Positions 49,444-59,337 of a stretch of DNA of 64,000 nt are shown one piece after another. Within the stretch, counting starts at the first letter, position 1. Every line of letters starts with the position of its first letter. The position numbers were made by a program, and so were the translations under genes. The notes below the pieces were generated by a model. The model was not told the DNA's origin. It was given only the letters and a program-made list of their open reading frames with translations, and did not search any database. Source of the DNA: Phyllobacterium sophorae (GTDB taxonomy: Bacteria; Pseudomonadota; Alphaproteobacteria; Rhizobiales; Rhizobiaceae); NCBI RefSeq assembly GCF_003010965.1, contig NZ_PGGM01000004.1, positions 1 through 64,000 on the forward strand. Direction: 5' to 3'.

Positions 49444-49652
49444 TGCCGCGCGGCGCCAGTCTTGCAACGATATTCGCGGCATTCAACTAACCATGTCGGG
49501 CCCCTCTAGACCAAAAGGTCTTGATTGCTGTAGTCGCAATTTCACAACTAAAATGGGAACGTGCCCCAATGTCAGTCTCCTGACAAACACTACTTGCCAC
49601 CGGCTTTTCGAGGCTTGTTTAATGCGATGATTCGTAATCCCGGGAGGACACC

Positions 49653-50075
49653 ATGCATTTTACCGACCGCTATCCGATCATCGTCACCCATCGCAAGGAA
49701 GCATGCCGTGATTTCTGGATTCGTCATATGGGTTTCATCAGCGGCTTTGACAGCACGTGGATCTCCTGGCTCACGACGGAAGACCAGTCCGCTTCGATCG
49801 CTTTTATGAGTCCGGATCACCCATCCGCACCGCCCGGTCCGGAAAATTTCAACGGCAAGGGCATATGTTTTGAACTACAGGTTGATGACGCCAAGGCTGC
49901 ATTTGAAACGATCAGTGCCACCGGCCTCGAGATAGAGTATCCCCTTACGGATGAGCCCTTCGGTCAGCGCCGTTTTGGTTTTCATGACCCTTCGGGCCTT
50001 TGGATCGATATTGTCGAACAGACTGAAGCCGCAGCCGGATTCTGGGATAAATATATGATTGGCAGCCAAGGCTAG
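49653..50075 (+). CDS. VOC/glyoxalase-fold protein
   Basis: This is a 140-residue single-repeat pair of the vicinal-oxygen-chelate fold. It has MHFTDRYPIIVTHRKEACRD at the start, the central GICFELQVDDAKAAFETISA, and FGFHDPSGLWIDIVEQ at the end with a likely metal-binding Glu. Members include glyoxalase, fosfomycin-resistance and dioxygenase proteins; nothing here narrows the function. GGGAGG precedes ATG 49653. A CTCCTGACAA motif with a short palindrome lies 65-80 bases upstream. It converges on the thioesterase gene. Confidence 0.85.
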   Translation: MHFTDRYPIIVTHRKEACRDFWIRHMGFISGFDSTWISWLTTEDQSASIAFMSPDHPSAPPGPENFNGKGICFELQVDDAKAAFETISATGLEIEYPLTDEPFGQRRFGFHDPSGLWIDIVEQTEAAAGFWDKYMIGSQG

Positions 50076-50076
50076 G

Positions 50077-50466
50077 TCAGATCTCGGTCGGCACTGGCGT
50101 CGGCTTGCCACTCTTATCAAGCGCGACCATGACAAAATCGGCGTGGGTAACGAGTTCCATCAGATCCGAGAGATAGCGCTGTGCCCAGGCCTCGACCTTG
50201 AGCGTGATCGACGTCCGCCCGACATGAGCGATATGCGTATAGACACACAGCGTATCGCCAATCTTGACCGGTTTGGCGAAGGCCATTTCCTTGACTGCTG
50301 CCGTAACCACACGCCCCCTCGCCCGTTCCGCCGCCCGCATGCCGCAGGACAGATCCATCTGCGCCATAACCCAGCCGCCGAATATATCTCCGGCAGCATT
50401 GGCATCGGCCGGCATGGCGAGTGTACGTAGCGTCAATTCGCCAGTAGGCTTCGTCTCTTCGGTCAA
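50077..50466 (-). CDS. Acyl-CoA thioesterase (YciA-like hotdog)
   Basis: The 129-residue protein starts at TTG 50466 (LTEETKPTGELTLRTLAMPA), with GGAG seven bases upstream; the upstream ATG frame lacks family similarity. It is a hotdog-fold thioesterase of the YciA/ACOT type: DANAAGDIFGGWVMAQMDLS contains the catalytic Asp-Ala-Asn and GG turn, and VKIGDTLCVYTHIAHVGRTS follows. It hydrolyses acyl-CoA esters. It is a single gene, convergent with the VOC gene by one base. Confidence 0.9.
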   Translation of the reverse strand: MTEETKPTGELTLRTLAMPADANAAGDIFGGWVMAQMDLSCGMRAAERARGRVVTAAVKEMAFAKPVKIGDTLCVYTHIAHVGRTSITLKVEAWAQRYLSDLMELVTHADFVMVALDKSGKPTPVPTEI

Positions 50467-50639
50467 TTGCGGTCTCCATTGGTGGTTGCAGTCGAGCCTA
50501 TGATGCGATGCGGCAACGGGATTGAAAAGGGGCTCACGCAAGAACTGTCGAAATCCCGACATCGCGGGTCGTTGCGCGGTTTCGGCATTCCCCCAGGCTT
50601 GGCCTAGTCTACCCTTGCGACAAACTTCAGGAGGATGCC

Positions 50640-51836
50640 ATGAAAGTTACCGACGTAAGAACCTTCGTGGTCAGCAATCCACCGCCGTCCTTTGGCGGCA
50701 CTTGGTTCCTCTTTGTCAAACTCACGACCGATTCCGGCGTTGTCGGCTACGGTGAAGCCTACAATTCGACCATCAGTCCGCAAGTAATGCGCAAGGTCAT
50801 TGAGGATCTGGCAGAACGTTGGCTCATCGGCGAAGACCCCCACCACATTGAACGTTTTTTCCGCCGCGCCTATTCTGGTGGCTTCACTCAGCGCCCTGAT
50901 GTGACGATCATGGGTGCGGTTTCCGCGCTCGAAATGGCTTGCTGGGACATTATCGGAAAGGAAGCCGACAAGCCTGTCTACGAACTGCTCGGCGGCAGGG
51001 TTCATGAGCGGTTGCGCAGCTACACCTATCTCTATCCGAAGCCGGAATTGGGAGAGACCTCAGCAATTTACTGGAACGCTGAAGCCTCGGCAGAGCGCGC
51101 GGCCGAATATGTCGCGCAAGGCTATACCGCGGTGAAATTCGACCCGGTTGCTCCCTATACGTCTTTTGATCCCCGTCAACTGTCGCTTGAACAGCTCGAT
51201 CTTGGCGAAAAATTCGTTCGTCTCGTGCGCGAGGCCGTCGGCTCCAAGGCCGATCTGTTGTTTGGCACCCACGGTCAAATGACGCCGACCAGCGCGGTAC
51301 GGCTGGCAAAGCGGCTCGAACCCTATGATCCACTCTGGCTGGAGGAACCGGTACCGCCGGATATGCCGGAGAATATGGGCTATGTGCAGCAGCACACGTC
51401 CATTCCCGTCGCTGCCGGAGAGCGTCTAACGACGAAGTATGAGTTTCAGCGCTTGCTGGTGAACAGGGCAGCCAACATCTTGCAGATGAATCTTGGCCGT
51501 GTCGGCGGTATTCTTGAGGCCAAGAAGATTGCGGGCATGGCCGAGACATTTCACGCACAGATTGCGCCGCATCTCTATTGCGGGCCGATCATTGGAGCGG
51601 CCAACATCCAAATTTCTACGTGCAGCCCGAACTTCCTTATTCTCGAATGTATCCAGGCTTTCAGTGGCTTCCACGCCGAGATCCTGAAGAAGCCCATCCA
51701 CTGGGAAAATGGCTATGTCATCCCATCCTTGGCGCCGGGCCTTGGTGTGGAACTGAATGAACCCGTGGCAGAAGCCAACGCGTATTTGGGGCATGAGCTT
51801 CATCTCAATATGGCGCGCGACCCCCTGGTTGTCTGA
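50640..51836 (+). CDS. Enolase-superfamily enzyme (mandelate racemase/muconate lactonizing type)
   Basis: The 398-residue protein has a capping domain and a TIM barrel. Visible are AVKFDP (catalytic-side Lys166), LLFGTHGQM (207-214), WLEEPVPP (Glu235/236) and AAGERL (Glu261), then QIAPHLYCGPI. At the first metal-ligand strand the usual Asp or Glu is replaced by Gly (FGTHGQ), with His211 next to it. I believe this is typical of one sugar-acid-dehydratase-like subgroup rather than a defect. The reaction is probably dehydration of an aldonate; the substrate is unknown. ATG 50640 follows AGGAGG. Confidence 0.85.
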   Translation: MKVTDVRTFVVSNPPPSFGGTWFLFVKLTTDSGVVGYGEAYNSTISPQVMRKVIEDLAERWLIGEDPHHIERFFRRAYSGGFTQRPDVTIMGAVSALEMACWDIIGKEADKPVYELLGGRVHERLRSYTYLYPKPELGETSAIYWNAEASAERAAEYVAQGYTAVKFDPVAPYTSFDPRQLSLEQLDLGEKFVRLVREAVGSKADLLFGTHGQMTPTSAVRLAKRLEPYDPLWLEEPVPPDMPENMGYVQQHTSIPVAAGERLTTKYEFQRLLVNRAANILQMNLGRVGGILEAKKIAGMAETFHAQIAPHLYCGPIIGAANIQISTCSPNFLILECIQAFSGFHAEILKKPIHWENGYVIPSLAPGLGVELNEPVAEANAYLGHELHLNMARDPLVV

Positions 51837-51969
51837 GAGTGTGCAAGATGACAGATGTTGAAAAATTGTCACGCGAGTAGGCTACCGGGCCACCGTGATC
51901 GCTTTTGGGTTGCAGCATCAGCTAAATGCTGTTTCTAAATCGTGGCGACTGCGGTTCGGAGTTGAAGTC

Positions 51970-53139
51970 ATGACTGTTTCGCGCTTGTCAGCGTTATTTC
52001 TTGTCATGCTTATGCTCGCCGGTTGTGGCGGGCGCGCTGTTCTTGGCCTCGAACCCGAAAACGTCATCAAATCAAGTGCCGCGGTTCCAGCACCGCTTGT
52101 CAACGACAAGACCGGCCCGAAAGCGATTATACCCGTTTTCGTTGCGACCAGCCGTGAGCGTTCGGGCGACTTGTCCCTGCCCTACACATCGAAACGTTCG
52201 CCGTCCTTGAACTTTGCACGCGTCGATATCGGCATTCCCCCCAATCATAAGAACGGAGAGGTGGAAAAATCGAACAGCAAGCCAAATCCGGCCCGGCATT
52301 TTGCGGCAACCACTTTCCAGCCTTTGGACAACGGACAGATCTTCATCGACAGGATCAACGCGGAGCTTGCAAGACGGCCTGCTGAAAAGCGCGAAATCTT
52401 CATTTTTGTCCACGGCTATAACAATAATTTCGCCGACAGCGTCTTTCGCCAGGCCCAGATTGCTTATGACTACGCCCTTCCCGCCGTCGCAGTCCACTAT
52501 TCCTGGCCGTCGGCTGCGGCGCTGGGTCTGTATGTTTATGACCGTGACAGTGCAACTTACGGCCGCGAGGGTTTGGCCGAGCTCCTGCAGCTTCTCACCA
52601 AGGCGAAGGCTAGTAGAGTCTTGCTCGTTGGCCATTCGATGGGCTCGTTTGTCGTCATGGAAGCGCTCACCAAGCTTGCAGAGACAGGTCATCACGATGT
52701 GCTCCGTCGTTTGTCCGGCGTGATGCTTGCAGCACCCGATATCGACGTCGACGTATTTCAGTCGCAAGTGGCGGACATCGGCAAATTACCAAGACCGTTT
52801 GTCGTCCTTGTTTCGCGTGCGGACCGCGCATTGAACGTATCGGGCCGCATCACTGGCGGCCATGCGCGCGTCGGCGATGGCTCCAGCATCCCCATGCTGC
52901 AGAAACTCGGCATTCTGGTTTTGGACGCTTCGTCCCTCGATGGCGGGTCGCACGGCGTCTTCGCCAGCTCTCCAACGCTCATGGCAATGTCCCGCAGCGG
53001 GCAGCTGTCGCGGCGAATCCTCCAAGGAGATGAGACCCCGACCGGACAAGCCATCCTGGCCGACGGCACCTCAGCCATTACCGGCGCAGCTTCGCTGGTA
53101 ATTTACCTTCCGGCGCGGCTGCTGGGCGCGCTGCGATAG
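51970..53139 (+). CDS. Alpha/beta-hydrolase lipoprotein (DUF900)
   Basis: The 389-residue protein starts at ATG 51970 (MTVSRLSALFLVMLMLAGC), with GGAG upstream. The lipobox LAGC makes Cys19 the lipid anchor. The DUF900-type hydrolase fold shows VFVATSRER, IFIFVHGYNNNF (oxyanion region), the nucleophile elbow GHSMG with Ser223, LAAPDIDVDVF, and SHGVFASSP with the likely catalytic His. It is probably an envelope esterase or lipase of unknown substrate. The nearest neighbours are not obviously linked. Confidence 0.88.
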   Translation: MTVSRLSALFLVMLMLAGCGGRAVLGLEPENVIKSSAAVPAPLVNDKTGPKAIIPVFVATSRERSGDLSLPYTSKRSPSLNFARVDIGIPPNHKNGEVEKSNSKPNPARHFAATTFQPLDNGQIFIDRINAELARRPAEKREIFIFVHGYNNNFADSVFRQAQIAYDYALPAVAVHYSWPSAAALGLYVYDRDSATYGREGLAELLQLLTKAKASRVLLVGHSMGSFVVMEALTKLAETGHHDVLRRLSGVMLAAPDIDVDVFQSQVADIGKLPRPFVVLVSRADRALNVSGRITGGHARVGDGSSIPMLQKLGILVLDASSLDGGSHGVFASSPTLMAMSRSGQLSRRILQGDETPTGQAILADGTSAITGAASLVIYLPARLLGALR

Positions 53140-53262
53140 AACATGATAGCGCGCAAAAAATAAATTTTTCGCGCACGAACTTTGCGTCATGATTCCGCTA
53201 TATTTTTCAGAAGAATCCGCTCATATATCAATTGCATTCCTCCCCTTTTGAAAGATCGATCC

Positions 53263-53520
53263 GTGCCTCTCCATATCGAGCTTATCGGCAGCCTTGCTGC
53301 CGTGATTACCACCCTGTGCTGGATCCCGCAGATCATCAGGATCGTCCGGCATCGGGATACAGCGAGCATTTCGCTCGTCACCAATGTCTCGCTCGTTTTG
53401 GGTGTTTTCCTGTGGTTGGTGTATGGGATGATGATCAGTTCCTGGCCGGTCATAGCCGCGAACGGAACGACGCTGCTGCTTATTCTCACCATCCTTGGTC
53501 TGAAGCTTCGCTACGGCTGA
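53263..53520 (+). CDS. SemiSWEET-type sugar transporter
   Basis: The 85-residue protein starts at GTG 53263 (VPLHIELIGSLAAVITTL), with GAAAGA upstream. It has three membrane helices with the PQ-loop CWIPQIIRIVRHRDTASIS after helix 1, and LWLVYGMMISSWPVIAANG in helices 2-3. This is the half-size SWEET fold, which works as a dimer and carries mono- or disaccharides. The size is typical for bacterial SemiSWEETs. The long in-frame N-terminal extension to 53182 is unlikely to be translated. Confidence 0.85.
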   Translation: MPLHIELIGSLAAVITTLCWIPQIIRIVRHRDTASISLVTNVSLVLGVFLWLVYGMMISSWPVIAANGTTLLLILTILGLKLRYG

Positions 53521-53644
53521 AACAATTCGATTGCTATTGCAGATTGAATGAAGATGTAAAATGCAATTCCGGGTGAGTTTCCCTTCCCACCGGGTATCTC
53601 CATGTTGAAACGAATCCAAGTTTCAACAGGTGAACACCGGCTGA

Positions 53645-54553
53645 ATGCCTGCAATATTCCAGATCAGATCGAAAGAAGAGTACCATCGCCCCATCCACGA
53701 GCGGTTTTGTTTTGAGAATAAACACTTAAACATTGTCTACAGCGCCCTGAACGATTGGATTATCTACTACCAGCCTGCCCGGCGCGCTGGCGAACGGGGA
53801 GGCAGACCGGCAGGATACTTTGCCAGAGCACGCGTTGTCTCAGTGCATCCAACACTTGATGCCCCAGGTTATTCCGATGCAACCCTCGAATATTATTCCG
53901 AGTTCCCAAGCGTACCCTTCAGCGTATTTGACCCTCAGCTCGATCGCAAATTCTATTATGAAAAAAGCATGTTGGAGTCGGATGGCAGTTTGAACAAGCA
54001 TGCGAACCAACAGCGAGTTCGTGCCTTGTCAGGTCAGGAATATAACCGCATTGTGGAAGCGGGATTCGATGGATTCTCGGCGTTAGAAGAATGCGCCATT
54101 CCCCCAGTTACCTATTCCGGCTTTGCTGAGGATCCTCCTGAACCGTTGGAACGGGACCGATTCCTGACCTCGCGCATTCTTCGAGACCGGGTCTTCAGCA
54201 AGCTCGTGGGGGAAGCATACGAATGGAAATGCGCGATGACAGGGATTTCCCTGCCTGCGCCCGATGGCAGTCATGAGATTGAATGCGCCCACATCAAACC
54301 CGTCAAGGATTCCGGTCCGGATTCTGTCATTAACGGCATCGCGCTTTTGCGGACTATACACTGGATGTTCGACAAGGGTCTGATCTCAATCGGTAGCGAC
54401 CACCAGATCATCAGATCATCTCGCTATAATTATTCGGCGATCGATAGGCTCATAAATGAATCCGGGAAAATCGATCTGCCCAAGAATGACATCCACCACC
54501 CTCACCCCGATTTTCTCCGCTACCATCGCGAACATATATTTGAGCGCTGGTGA
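53645..54553 (+). CDS. HNH endonuclease-domain protein (putative restriction type)
   Basis: The 302-residue protein has an N-terminal region with HERFCFENKHLNIV and ALNDWIIYYQPARRAG, then GYFARARV. This resembles the N-terminal domain of a family annotated as putative restriction endonucleases. A C-terminal HNH_2-like nuclease follows from about 195 (WKCAMTGISLPAPDG, ECAHIKPVKDSGPDSVING, LLRTIHWMFDKGLIS). No methyltransferase or other defence gene is adjacent, so it is an orphan. Its codons are more A+T-rich than those of uvrB next door, suggesting acquisition. ATG 53645 has a weak ribosome site. Confidence 0.8.
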   Translation: MPAIFQIRSKEEYHRPIHERFCFENKHLNIVYSALNDWIIYYQPARRAGERGGRPAGYFARARVVSVHPTLDAPGYSDATLEYYSEFPSVPFSVFDPQLDRKFYYEKSMLESDGSLNKHANQQRVRALSGQEYNRIVEAGFDGFSALEECAIPPVTYSGFAEDPPEPLERDRFLTSRILRDRVFSKLVGEAYEWKCAMTGISLPAPDGSHEIECAHIKPVKDSGPDSVINGIALLRTIHWMFDKGLISIGSDHQIIRSSRYNYSAIDRLINESGKIDLPKNDIHHPHPDFLRYHREHIFERW

Positions 54554-54568
54554 TGAATCGGTGCATCG

Positions 54569-54604
54569 GACATGCTCCTGACAACCTTGTGTCAGGAGCA
54601 TGTC
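54569..54604. terminator. 15-bp perfect palindrome between the HNH gene and uvrB
   Basis: Arms 54569-54583 and 54590-54604 are fully complementary (core CTCCTGACA/TGTCAGGAG) around ACCTTG. It lies 16 bases after the HNH stop and 65 before the uvrB start. There is no T-tract, so it may be a terminator of the HNH gene or a protein-binding palindrome for uvrB. Confidence 0.6.
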
Positions 54605-54668
54605 AAGGTCCGGCACTTTTCAAAACTCCACTCTTTCCATTTCACCGGACTCCTCCCATATTCAACCT

Positions 54669-57485
54669 ATGGTTAAATCTCCTGACAAATATAACGCTGA
54701 CGGTTTCGGCGAAGCGCCTCAACCCGAACTGGAAGGCTCACCGCTATCCGGTTCAATCAGTGACTGGGCAAAGCAGATCACTGAAGAGACGGTCAAAGCC
54801 AAGCCGAAAGCCCCAAGGCCAGCCAGGGCCGGAAGCACCCAATCCAGCGCGTCGCGCACTTCACGCGGCACCTCTATTGGCGGCTCGACCGACCCGAAGA
54901 CACGCGCCGCTGCAGGTCTTAATCCCGTGGCTGGGCTCGATATCGGATTGGAAGACGCAGGCAGCATCATGCCCGGCGGGGCCACCGCCACCGTTGCAGC
55001 CCTTTCCGCCCTGATCGAAAGCGGAAATCCGCTGTTCAAGAATGGAACCGCTTGGGCTCCGCATCGGCCTGCCCGTCCGGAAAAATCCGAAGGCGGTATC
55101 CAGATACGGATGGAAACGGAGTTCACACCGTCCGGCGACCAGCCGACCGCTATCCATGATCTCGTTGATGGGATCAAAGAGAATGACAAGACACAGGTTC
55201 TGCTTGGCGTCACCGGGTCGGGCAAGACCTTCACCATGGCCAAGGTGATTGAGGAAACGCAAAGGCCCGCCTTGATCCTGGCGCCGAACAAGACATTGGC
55301 GGCCCAGCTTTACGGCGAATTCAAATCTTTCTTCCCGAATAATGCAGTGGAATATTTCGTATCCTATTACGATTATTACCAGCCGGAAGCCTATGTGCCG
55401 CGTTCTGACACCTATATCGAGAAGGAATCGTCGGTCAATGAACAGATCGACCGGATGCGCCACTCAGCCACCCGATCCCTGTTAGAGCGCGACGATGTCA
55501 TCATCGTCGCCTCGGTTTCGTGCATTTATGGTATCGGTTCAGTCGAAACCTATACGGCCATGACCTTCGAAATGAAGATCGGCGACCGTCTGGACCAGCG
55601 CGCCCTTCTCGCCGATCTGGTGGCGCAGCAATACAAGCGGCGTGAGATGGATTTCACCCGTGGCTCGTTCCGGGTTCGCGGCGACACGATCGAACTCTTT
55701 CCTGCCCACCTGGAAGATCGGGCATGGCGCATTTCCATGTTCGGTGACGAGATCGAGGCAATCACCGAATTTGACCCGCTCACTGGCCAGAAGACCGGCG
55801 ACCTGCGCTCGGTGAAAATCTATGCCAACTCGCACTACGTGACCCCTCGCCCGACGCTCAACCAGGCCATCAAGTCGATCAAGGAGGAACTGAAACATCG
55901 CCTTGTCGAACTGAATGCAGCCGGACGCTTGCTCGAAGCGCAACGGCTGGAGCAGCGCTGCACGTTCGACCTGGAAATGCTGGAGGCAACAGGGTCTTGC
56001 GCCGGCATCGAAAACTACTCGCGCTATCTCACCGGCCGCAAACCGGGCGAACCACCGCCAACGTTGTTCGAATACATTCCCGACAACGCCCTGGTATTCA
56101 TCGACGAGAGCCATGTGACAGTTCCGCAGATCGGCGCCATGTATAAAGGCGACTTCCGCCGCAAGGCAACGCTGGCTGAGTACGGGTTTCGCCTGCCCTC
56201 TTGCATGGACAACCGACCTTTGCGGTTTGAGGAATGGGATGCCATGCGCCCGCAAACTGTCGCGGTATCTGCTACGCCGAGCACTTGGGAAATGGAAGAG
56301 TCCGGCGGTGTTTTCGCCGAACAGGTGATCCGTCCGACTGGCCTGATCGATCCACCGGTGGAAGTACGCCCAGCCAAATCTCAAGTTGACGACGTTCTTG
56401 GTGAAATCCGTGAAACCTCGGCAAAGGGCTATCGCACACTTGTCACGGTCCTCACCAAGCGCATGGCTGAAGACCTGACCGAATACCTGCACGAACAGGG
56501 TATCCGGGTTCGCTACATGCACTCGGACATCGACACTCTCGAACGTATTGAGATTCTGCGCGATCTGCGCCTTGGTGCATTCGATGTGCTTGTCGGTATC
56601 AACCTGCTGCGCGAGGGTCTGGACATTCCGGAATGCGGCTTTGTCGCTATTCTCGATGCGGACAAGGAAGGCTTCCTGCGTTCTGAAACCTCATTGATCC
56701 AGACCATTGGCCGGGCGGCGCGGAACGTGGACGGCAAGGTCATCCTTTATGCTGATCATGTCACGGGTTCGATGGAGCGTGCGATGGCGGAAACCAATCG
56801 CCGCCGCGAGAAGCAGGAGGCCTACAACACCGAACATGGCATCACGCCCGCCAGCATCAAGAAGAACATCGGCGATATTCTTAACAGCGTCTATGAACGC
56901 GACCACGTTCGCGCCGATATTTCTGATTTTGCTGAATCCGGCGCGATGATGGGCAACAATCTGAAAGCCCATCTCGAACATCTGATGAAGCAGATGCGCG
57001 ACGCCGCAGATGATCTCGATTTCGAGGTCGCGGCCCGGTTACGCGATGAAATCAAGCGTTTGCGCGAGATGGAGTTGGCTATCTCGGATGATCCGATGGC
57101 GCGCGAAGTCGAGATGGAAAGTCCGGTCACGGGCCGCACCAAGGGCAGGCACAATGCCGGCCGCGCCATGCACCGCGTGGTGACGGACGAGAATGACAAG
57201 GATTCCGCGCTTTTCCGCAAACCGCATCTCGACGAGATGGGCGGCGACACCACCCGTCCGCTTGGACCGGGTGTGTTCCGCAAGAACTCGCTCGATGAAA
57301 TGACGGTTGGACGCACGGAAAAGCCCGTTATCGGCAATGTGCCCGAAAAGCCAGCATTTACAGGCACGAACCGGAACGATCAAACGATCATCCGTCGTGA
57401 ACGAACTGGCGCGGGTTCCTATGAAGATGCGAGCGACGCACGTAAAAAGCGCCGTCCAGGCAAGACAGGACGTCCTGGGCGGTAG
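54669..57485 (+). CDS. uvrB: Excinuclease ABC subunit B
   Basis: The 938-residue UvrB is the damage-verifying helicase of nucleotide-excision repair. The catalytic core begins near residue 148 ([18 protein letters not shown]). Walker A is GVTGSGKT (180-187), the beta-hairpin region reads [20 protein letters not shown], and ATP motifs include [14 protein letters not shown] and the QTIGRAARN helicase motif VI. A UVR domain ([20 protein letters not shown]) binds UvrC. The disordered N-terminal 147 and C-terminal 140 residues are extra relative to E. coli (673 aa), as usual in Hyphomicrobiales. No LexA box (GTTC-N7-GTTC) is visible upstream. Confidence 0.97.
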   Translation: MVKSPDKYNADGFGEAPQPELEGSPLSGSISDWAKQITEETVKAKPKAPRPARAGSTQSSASRTSRGTSIGGSTDPKTRAAAGLNPVAGLDIGLEDAGSIMPGGATATVAALSALIESGNPLFKNGTAWAPHRPARPEKSEGGIQIRMETEFTPSGDQPTAIHDLVDGIKENDKTQVLLGVTGSGKTFTMAKVIEETQRPALILAPNKTLAAQLYGEFKSFFPNNAVEYFVSYYDYYQPEAYVPRSDTYIEKESSVNEQIDRMRHSATRSLLERDDVIIVASVSCIYGIGSVETYTAMTFEMKIGDRLDQRALLADLVAQQYKRREMDFTRGSFRVRGDTIELFPAHLEDRAWRISMFGDEIEAITEFDPLTGQKTGDLRSVKIYANSHYVTPRPTLNQAIKSIKEELKHRLVELNAAGRLLEAQRLEQRCTFDLEMLEATGSCAGIENYSRYLTGRKPGEPPPTLFEYIPDNALVFIDESHVTVPQIGAMYKGDFRRKATLAEYGFRLPSCMDNRPLRFEEWDAMRPQTVAVSATPSTWEMEESGGVFAEQVIRPTGLIDPPVEVRPAKSQVDDVLGEIRETSAKGYRTLVTVLTKRMAEDLTEYLHEQGIRVRYMHSDIDTLERIEILRDLRLGAFDVLVGINLLREGLDIPECGFVAILDADKEGFLRSETSLIQTIGRAARNVDGKVILYADHVTGSMERAMAETNRRREKQEAYNTEHGITPASIKKNIGDILNSVYERDHVRADISDFAESGAMMGNNLKAHLEHLMKQMRDAADDLDFEVAARLRDEIKRLREMELAISDDPMAREVEMESPVTGRTKGRHNAGRAMHRVVTDENDKDSALFRKPHLDEMGGDTTRPLGPGVFRKNSLDEMTVGRTEKPVIGNVPEKPAFTGTNRNDQTIIRRERTGAGSYEDASDARKKRRPGKTGRPGR

Positions 57486-57494
57486 TTTTTGGAT

Positions 57495-58076
57495 CTATTG
57501 GGCGGTTTCGCCGGATCCGAAGGCCGCCTGCCCTGCGTTCAGAATTTCATCGGCAAATTCAGGATCGTCAACGGCACGCGACAGGACCAGCGTGCCTACA
57601 AGACCCGCCATGGTGGTCAGGGCTTTCTCACGCTTGGCCGCGTCGGATTGTCCCGGAATTGCCTTGGCAAGGATGTCAAGCAAGGTACCTATCCCCTCGC
57701 TGAAACGCTTGCGCACAGGCCCGCTTTGTCGGGCGATATCAGGGGCCAGTGCCGCGATCGTGCAGCCGGTTGCCTTGCCATCCCGGTGGGCCTTCGACAA
57801 ATAGGAATTTGCAATCGCCGCAAAGGCTTCGTCCGGCGATGTTTCCGCAAGCTGCGACCATTTTTCGGCCGACCGATCCATTGAAGCGGCGCAGGCCTCC
57901 GCGATAAGGTCATCCTTGGATGCGAAATGGCCATAGAAGCCGCCATGTGTCAGACCTGCACTTTTCATAACGTCTGCCACGCCGATCCCATCGAAACCCT
58001 TCTCGCGAAATTCCCGGCTGGCAATATCAATGATCCGCTCCCGGTTCTTGGCTGCCTGTTCTCGACTGACACGCAT
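57495..58076 (-). CDS. TetR-family regulator of the aldo/keto reductase
   Basis: This is a 193-residue TetR protein with DNA-binding domain 8-55 (NRERIIDIASREFREKGFDG, GLTHGGFYGHFASKDDLIAE). The FYGHFASKDDL recognition helix is of the common AcrR-like sort. Its start is divergent, 120 bases from an aldo/keto reductase gene, and two palindromes (58115-58127, 58142-58152) lie between. That makes direct repression of both genes likely. It converges on uvrB. Confidence 0.9.
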   Translation of the reverse strand: MRVSREQAAKNRERIIDIASREFREKGFDGIGVADVMKSAGLTHGGFYGHFASKDDLIAEACAASMDRSAEKWSQLAETSPDEAFAAIANSYLSKAHRDGKATGCTIAALAPDIARQSGPVRKRFSEGIGTLLDILAKAIPGQSDAAKREKALTTMAGLVGTLVLSRAVDDPEFADEILNAGQAAFGSGETAQ

Positions 58077-58114
58077 GCAACGACCCTCTCAAAAACATTG
58101 TTGACTTTTTATAT

Positions 58115-58152
58115 GATGACCGTCATCTATAGTCAATCATTATGATCATCAT
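58115..58152. promoter_or_regulatory. Two palindromic operator candidates between TetR gene and aldo/keto reductase
   Basis: GATGAC-C-GTCATC (58115-58127) is a perfect palindrome, and ATGAT-C-ATCAT (58142-58152) is a second, related one 27 bases on centre to centre. A TTGACT at 58101 could be a -35 overlapped by the first site. They fit a TetR repressor acting on the divergent pair. Confidence 0.65.
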
Positions 58153-58196
58153 TTAATTTCGACTGCGGCAGGCAGCAGCGAAAGGGAGAATACGTC

Positions 58197-59240
58197 ATGC
58201 GCTACAAGCTATTTGGCAATCACACTGGTCTCCGCGTTTCGGAATTTGCATTGGGCACTGGAAATTTCGGTACCGGTTGGGGTTATGGTTCCACACCCGA
58301 CATCGCGCGGCCAATCTTCGACGGCTATGCCGAAGCCGGGGGAAATTTCATCGATACTTCGGACAGTTACCAGTTCGGTCAGTCGGAGAGCATGATAGGA
58401 GAATTCATCGCCCCGGAGCGTGATAGCTTCGTGCTCGCTACTAAATACTCGCATGGCGCATCGGCGAATCCCAGTCTTTCCGCCGTCGGTAACAGCCGTA
58501 AATCCATGATCCAGGCAGTTGAAGCCAGTCTGAAACGGCTGAAGACAGACCGCATCGACCTGCTCTGGGTGCACATGTCCGATGAAATGACGCCGATTGA
58601 AGAAATCGTTCGCGGTCTCGACGACCTCGTCCGTGCTGGCAAGATCATATACACCGGTTTCTCCAACTTCGCGGCTTGGCGCATTGCCAGTGGCGCGACC
58701 ATCGCATCCCTGCGCGGCTGGACACCGGTGGCCGGTCTCCAGACGGAATATAGTCTCGTGGAACGCAGCGCAGAACGTGAATTGCTACCGATGGCGAAGG
58801 GCTTCGGGCTGGGTACGGTTGGTTGGTCGCCGCTTGGAGGAGGATTGCTCACGGGCAAGTACCGTAGGGGCGAAGAAGGTCGTGCTACGGGCCTCGGGGT
58901 CGTCATCCAGCACGAAGACAGCCCGCAGCGAACCGCGATTATCGACGAATTGCTGGCGATTTCCGATGAGATCGGCGCAGCCCCCAGCCATGTCGGCATT
59001 GCCTGGGTTGCCGCCAAAGGTGTGATGCCGATTATAGGTCCCAAAACCGTCGAGCAGCTGCGCGACAATCTCGCTGCCGCGTCGCTTGTCCTCACCGCGG
59101 AACATATCGACCGGCTCGACAAAGTGAGCGCCATCCCCCTTGGTGCGCCACATGAATTGCTGACAAATGGCCGGACGAAGCAAAGACTTGCAGGTGGCAA
59201 ACTCGAGCTTCTCGACCTCTCATCCGCGCCATTGATTTGA
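58197..59240 (+). CDS. Aldo/keto reductase
   Basis: This is a 347-residue NADPH-dependent reductase of the YajO/Tas-like branch. Catalytic residues are Asp and Tyr in NFIDTSDSYQFGQSES, Lys in VLATKYSHG, and His in LLWVHMSDEMTPIEE; the NADP-binding parts are YTGFSNFAAWRIA and TVGWSPLGGGLLTGKYRRG. GGGAGAA precedes ATG 58197. It is under likely control of the divergent TetR protein through the palindromes at 58115-58152. The inducer is possibly an aldehyde or quinone, which is inferred only. Confidence 0.9.
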   Translation: MRYKLFGNHTGLRVSEFALGTGNFGTGWGYGSTPDIARPIFDGYAEAGGNFIDTSDSYQFGQSESMIGEFIAPERDSFVLATKYSHGASANPSLSAVGNSRKSMIQAVEASLKRLKTDRIDLLWVHMSDEMTPIEEIVRGLDDLVRAGKIIYTGFSNFAAWRIASGATIASLRGWTPVAGLQTEYSLVERSAERELLPMAKGFGLGTVGWSPLGGGLLTGKYRRGEEGRATGLGVVIQHEDSPQRTAIIDELLAISDEIGAAPSHVGIAWVAAKGVMPIIGPKTVEQLRDNLAAASLVLTAEHIDRLDKVSAIPLGAPHELLTNGRTKQRLAGGKLELLDLSSAPLI

Positions 59241-59337
59241 TGCGGGTGTTTGGTGTCTGATCACGGCACTATTGGTGCCGACGCGCAACGAGAGTAGCCC
59301 AGTGCAGCAGTAGGCAGACTGACGCCGATGGTGGAGT

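Noticed and set aside
54554-54668. LexA (SOS) box upstream of uvrB
   Set aside because: No GTTC-N7-GTTC or GAAC-N7-GAAC pattern is present.
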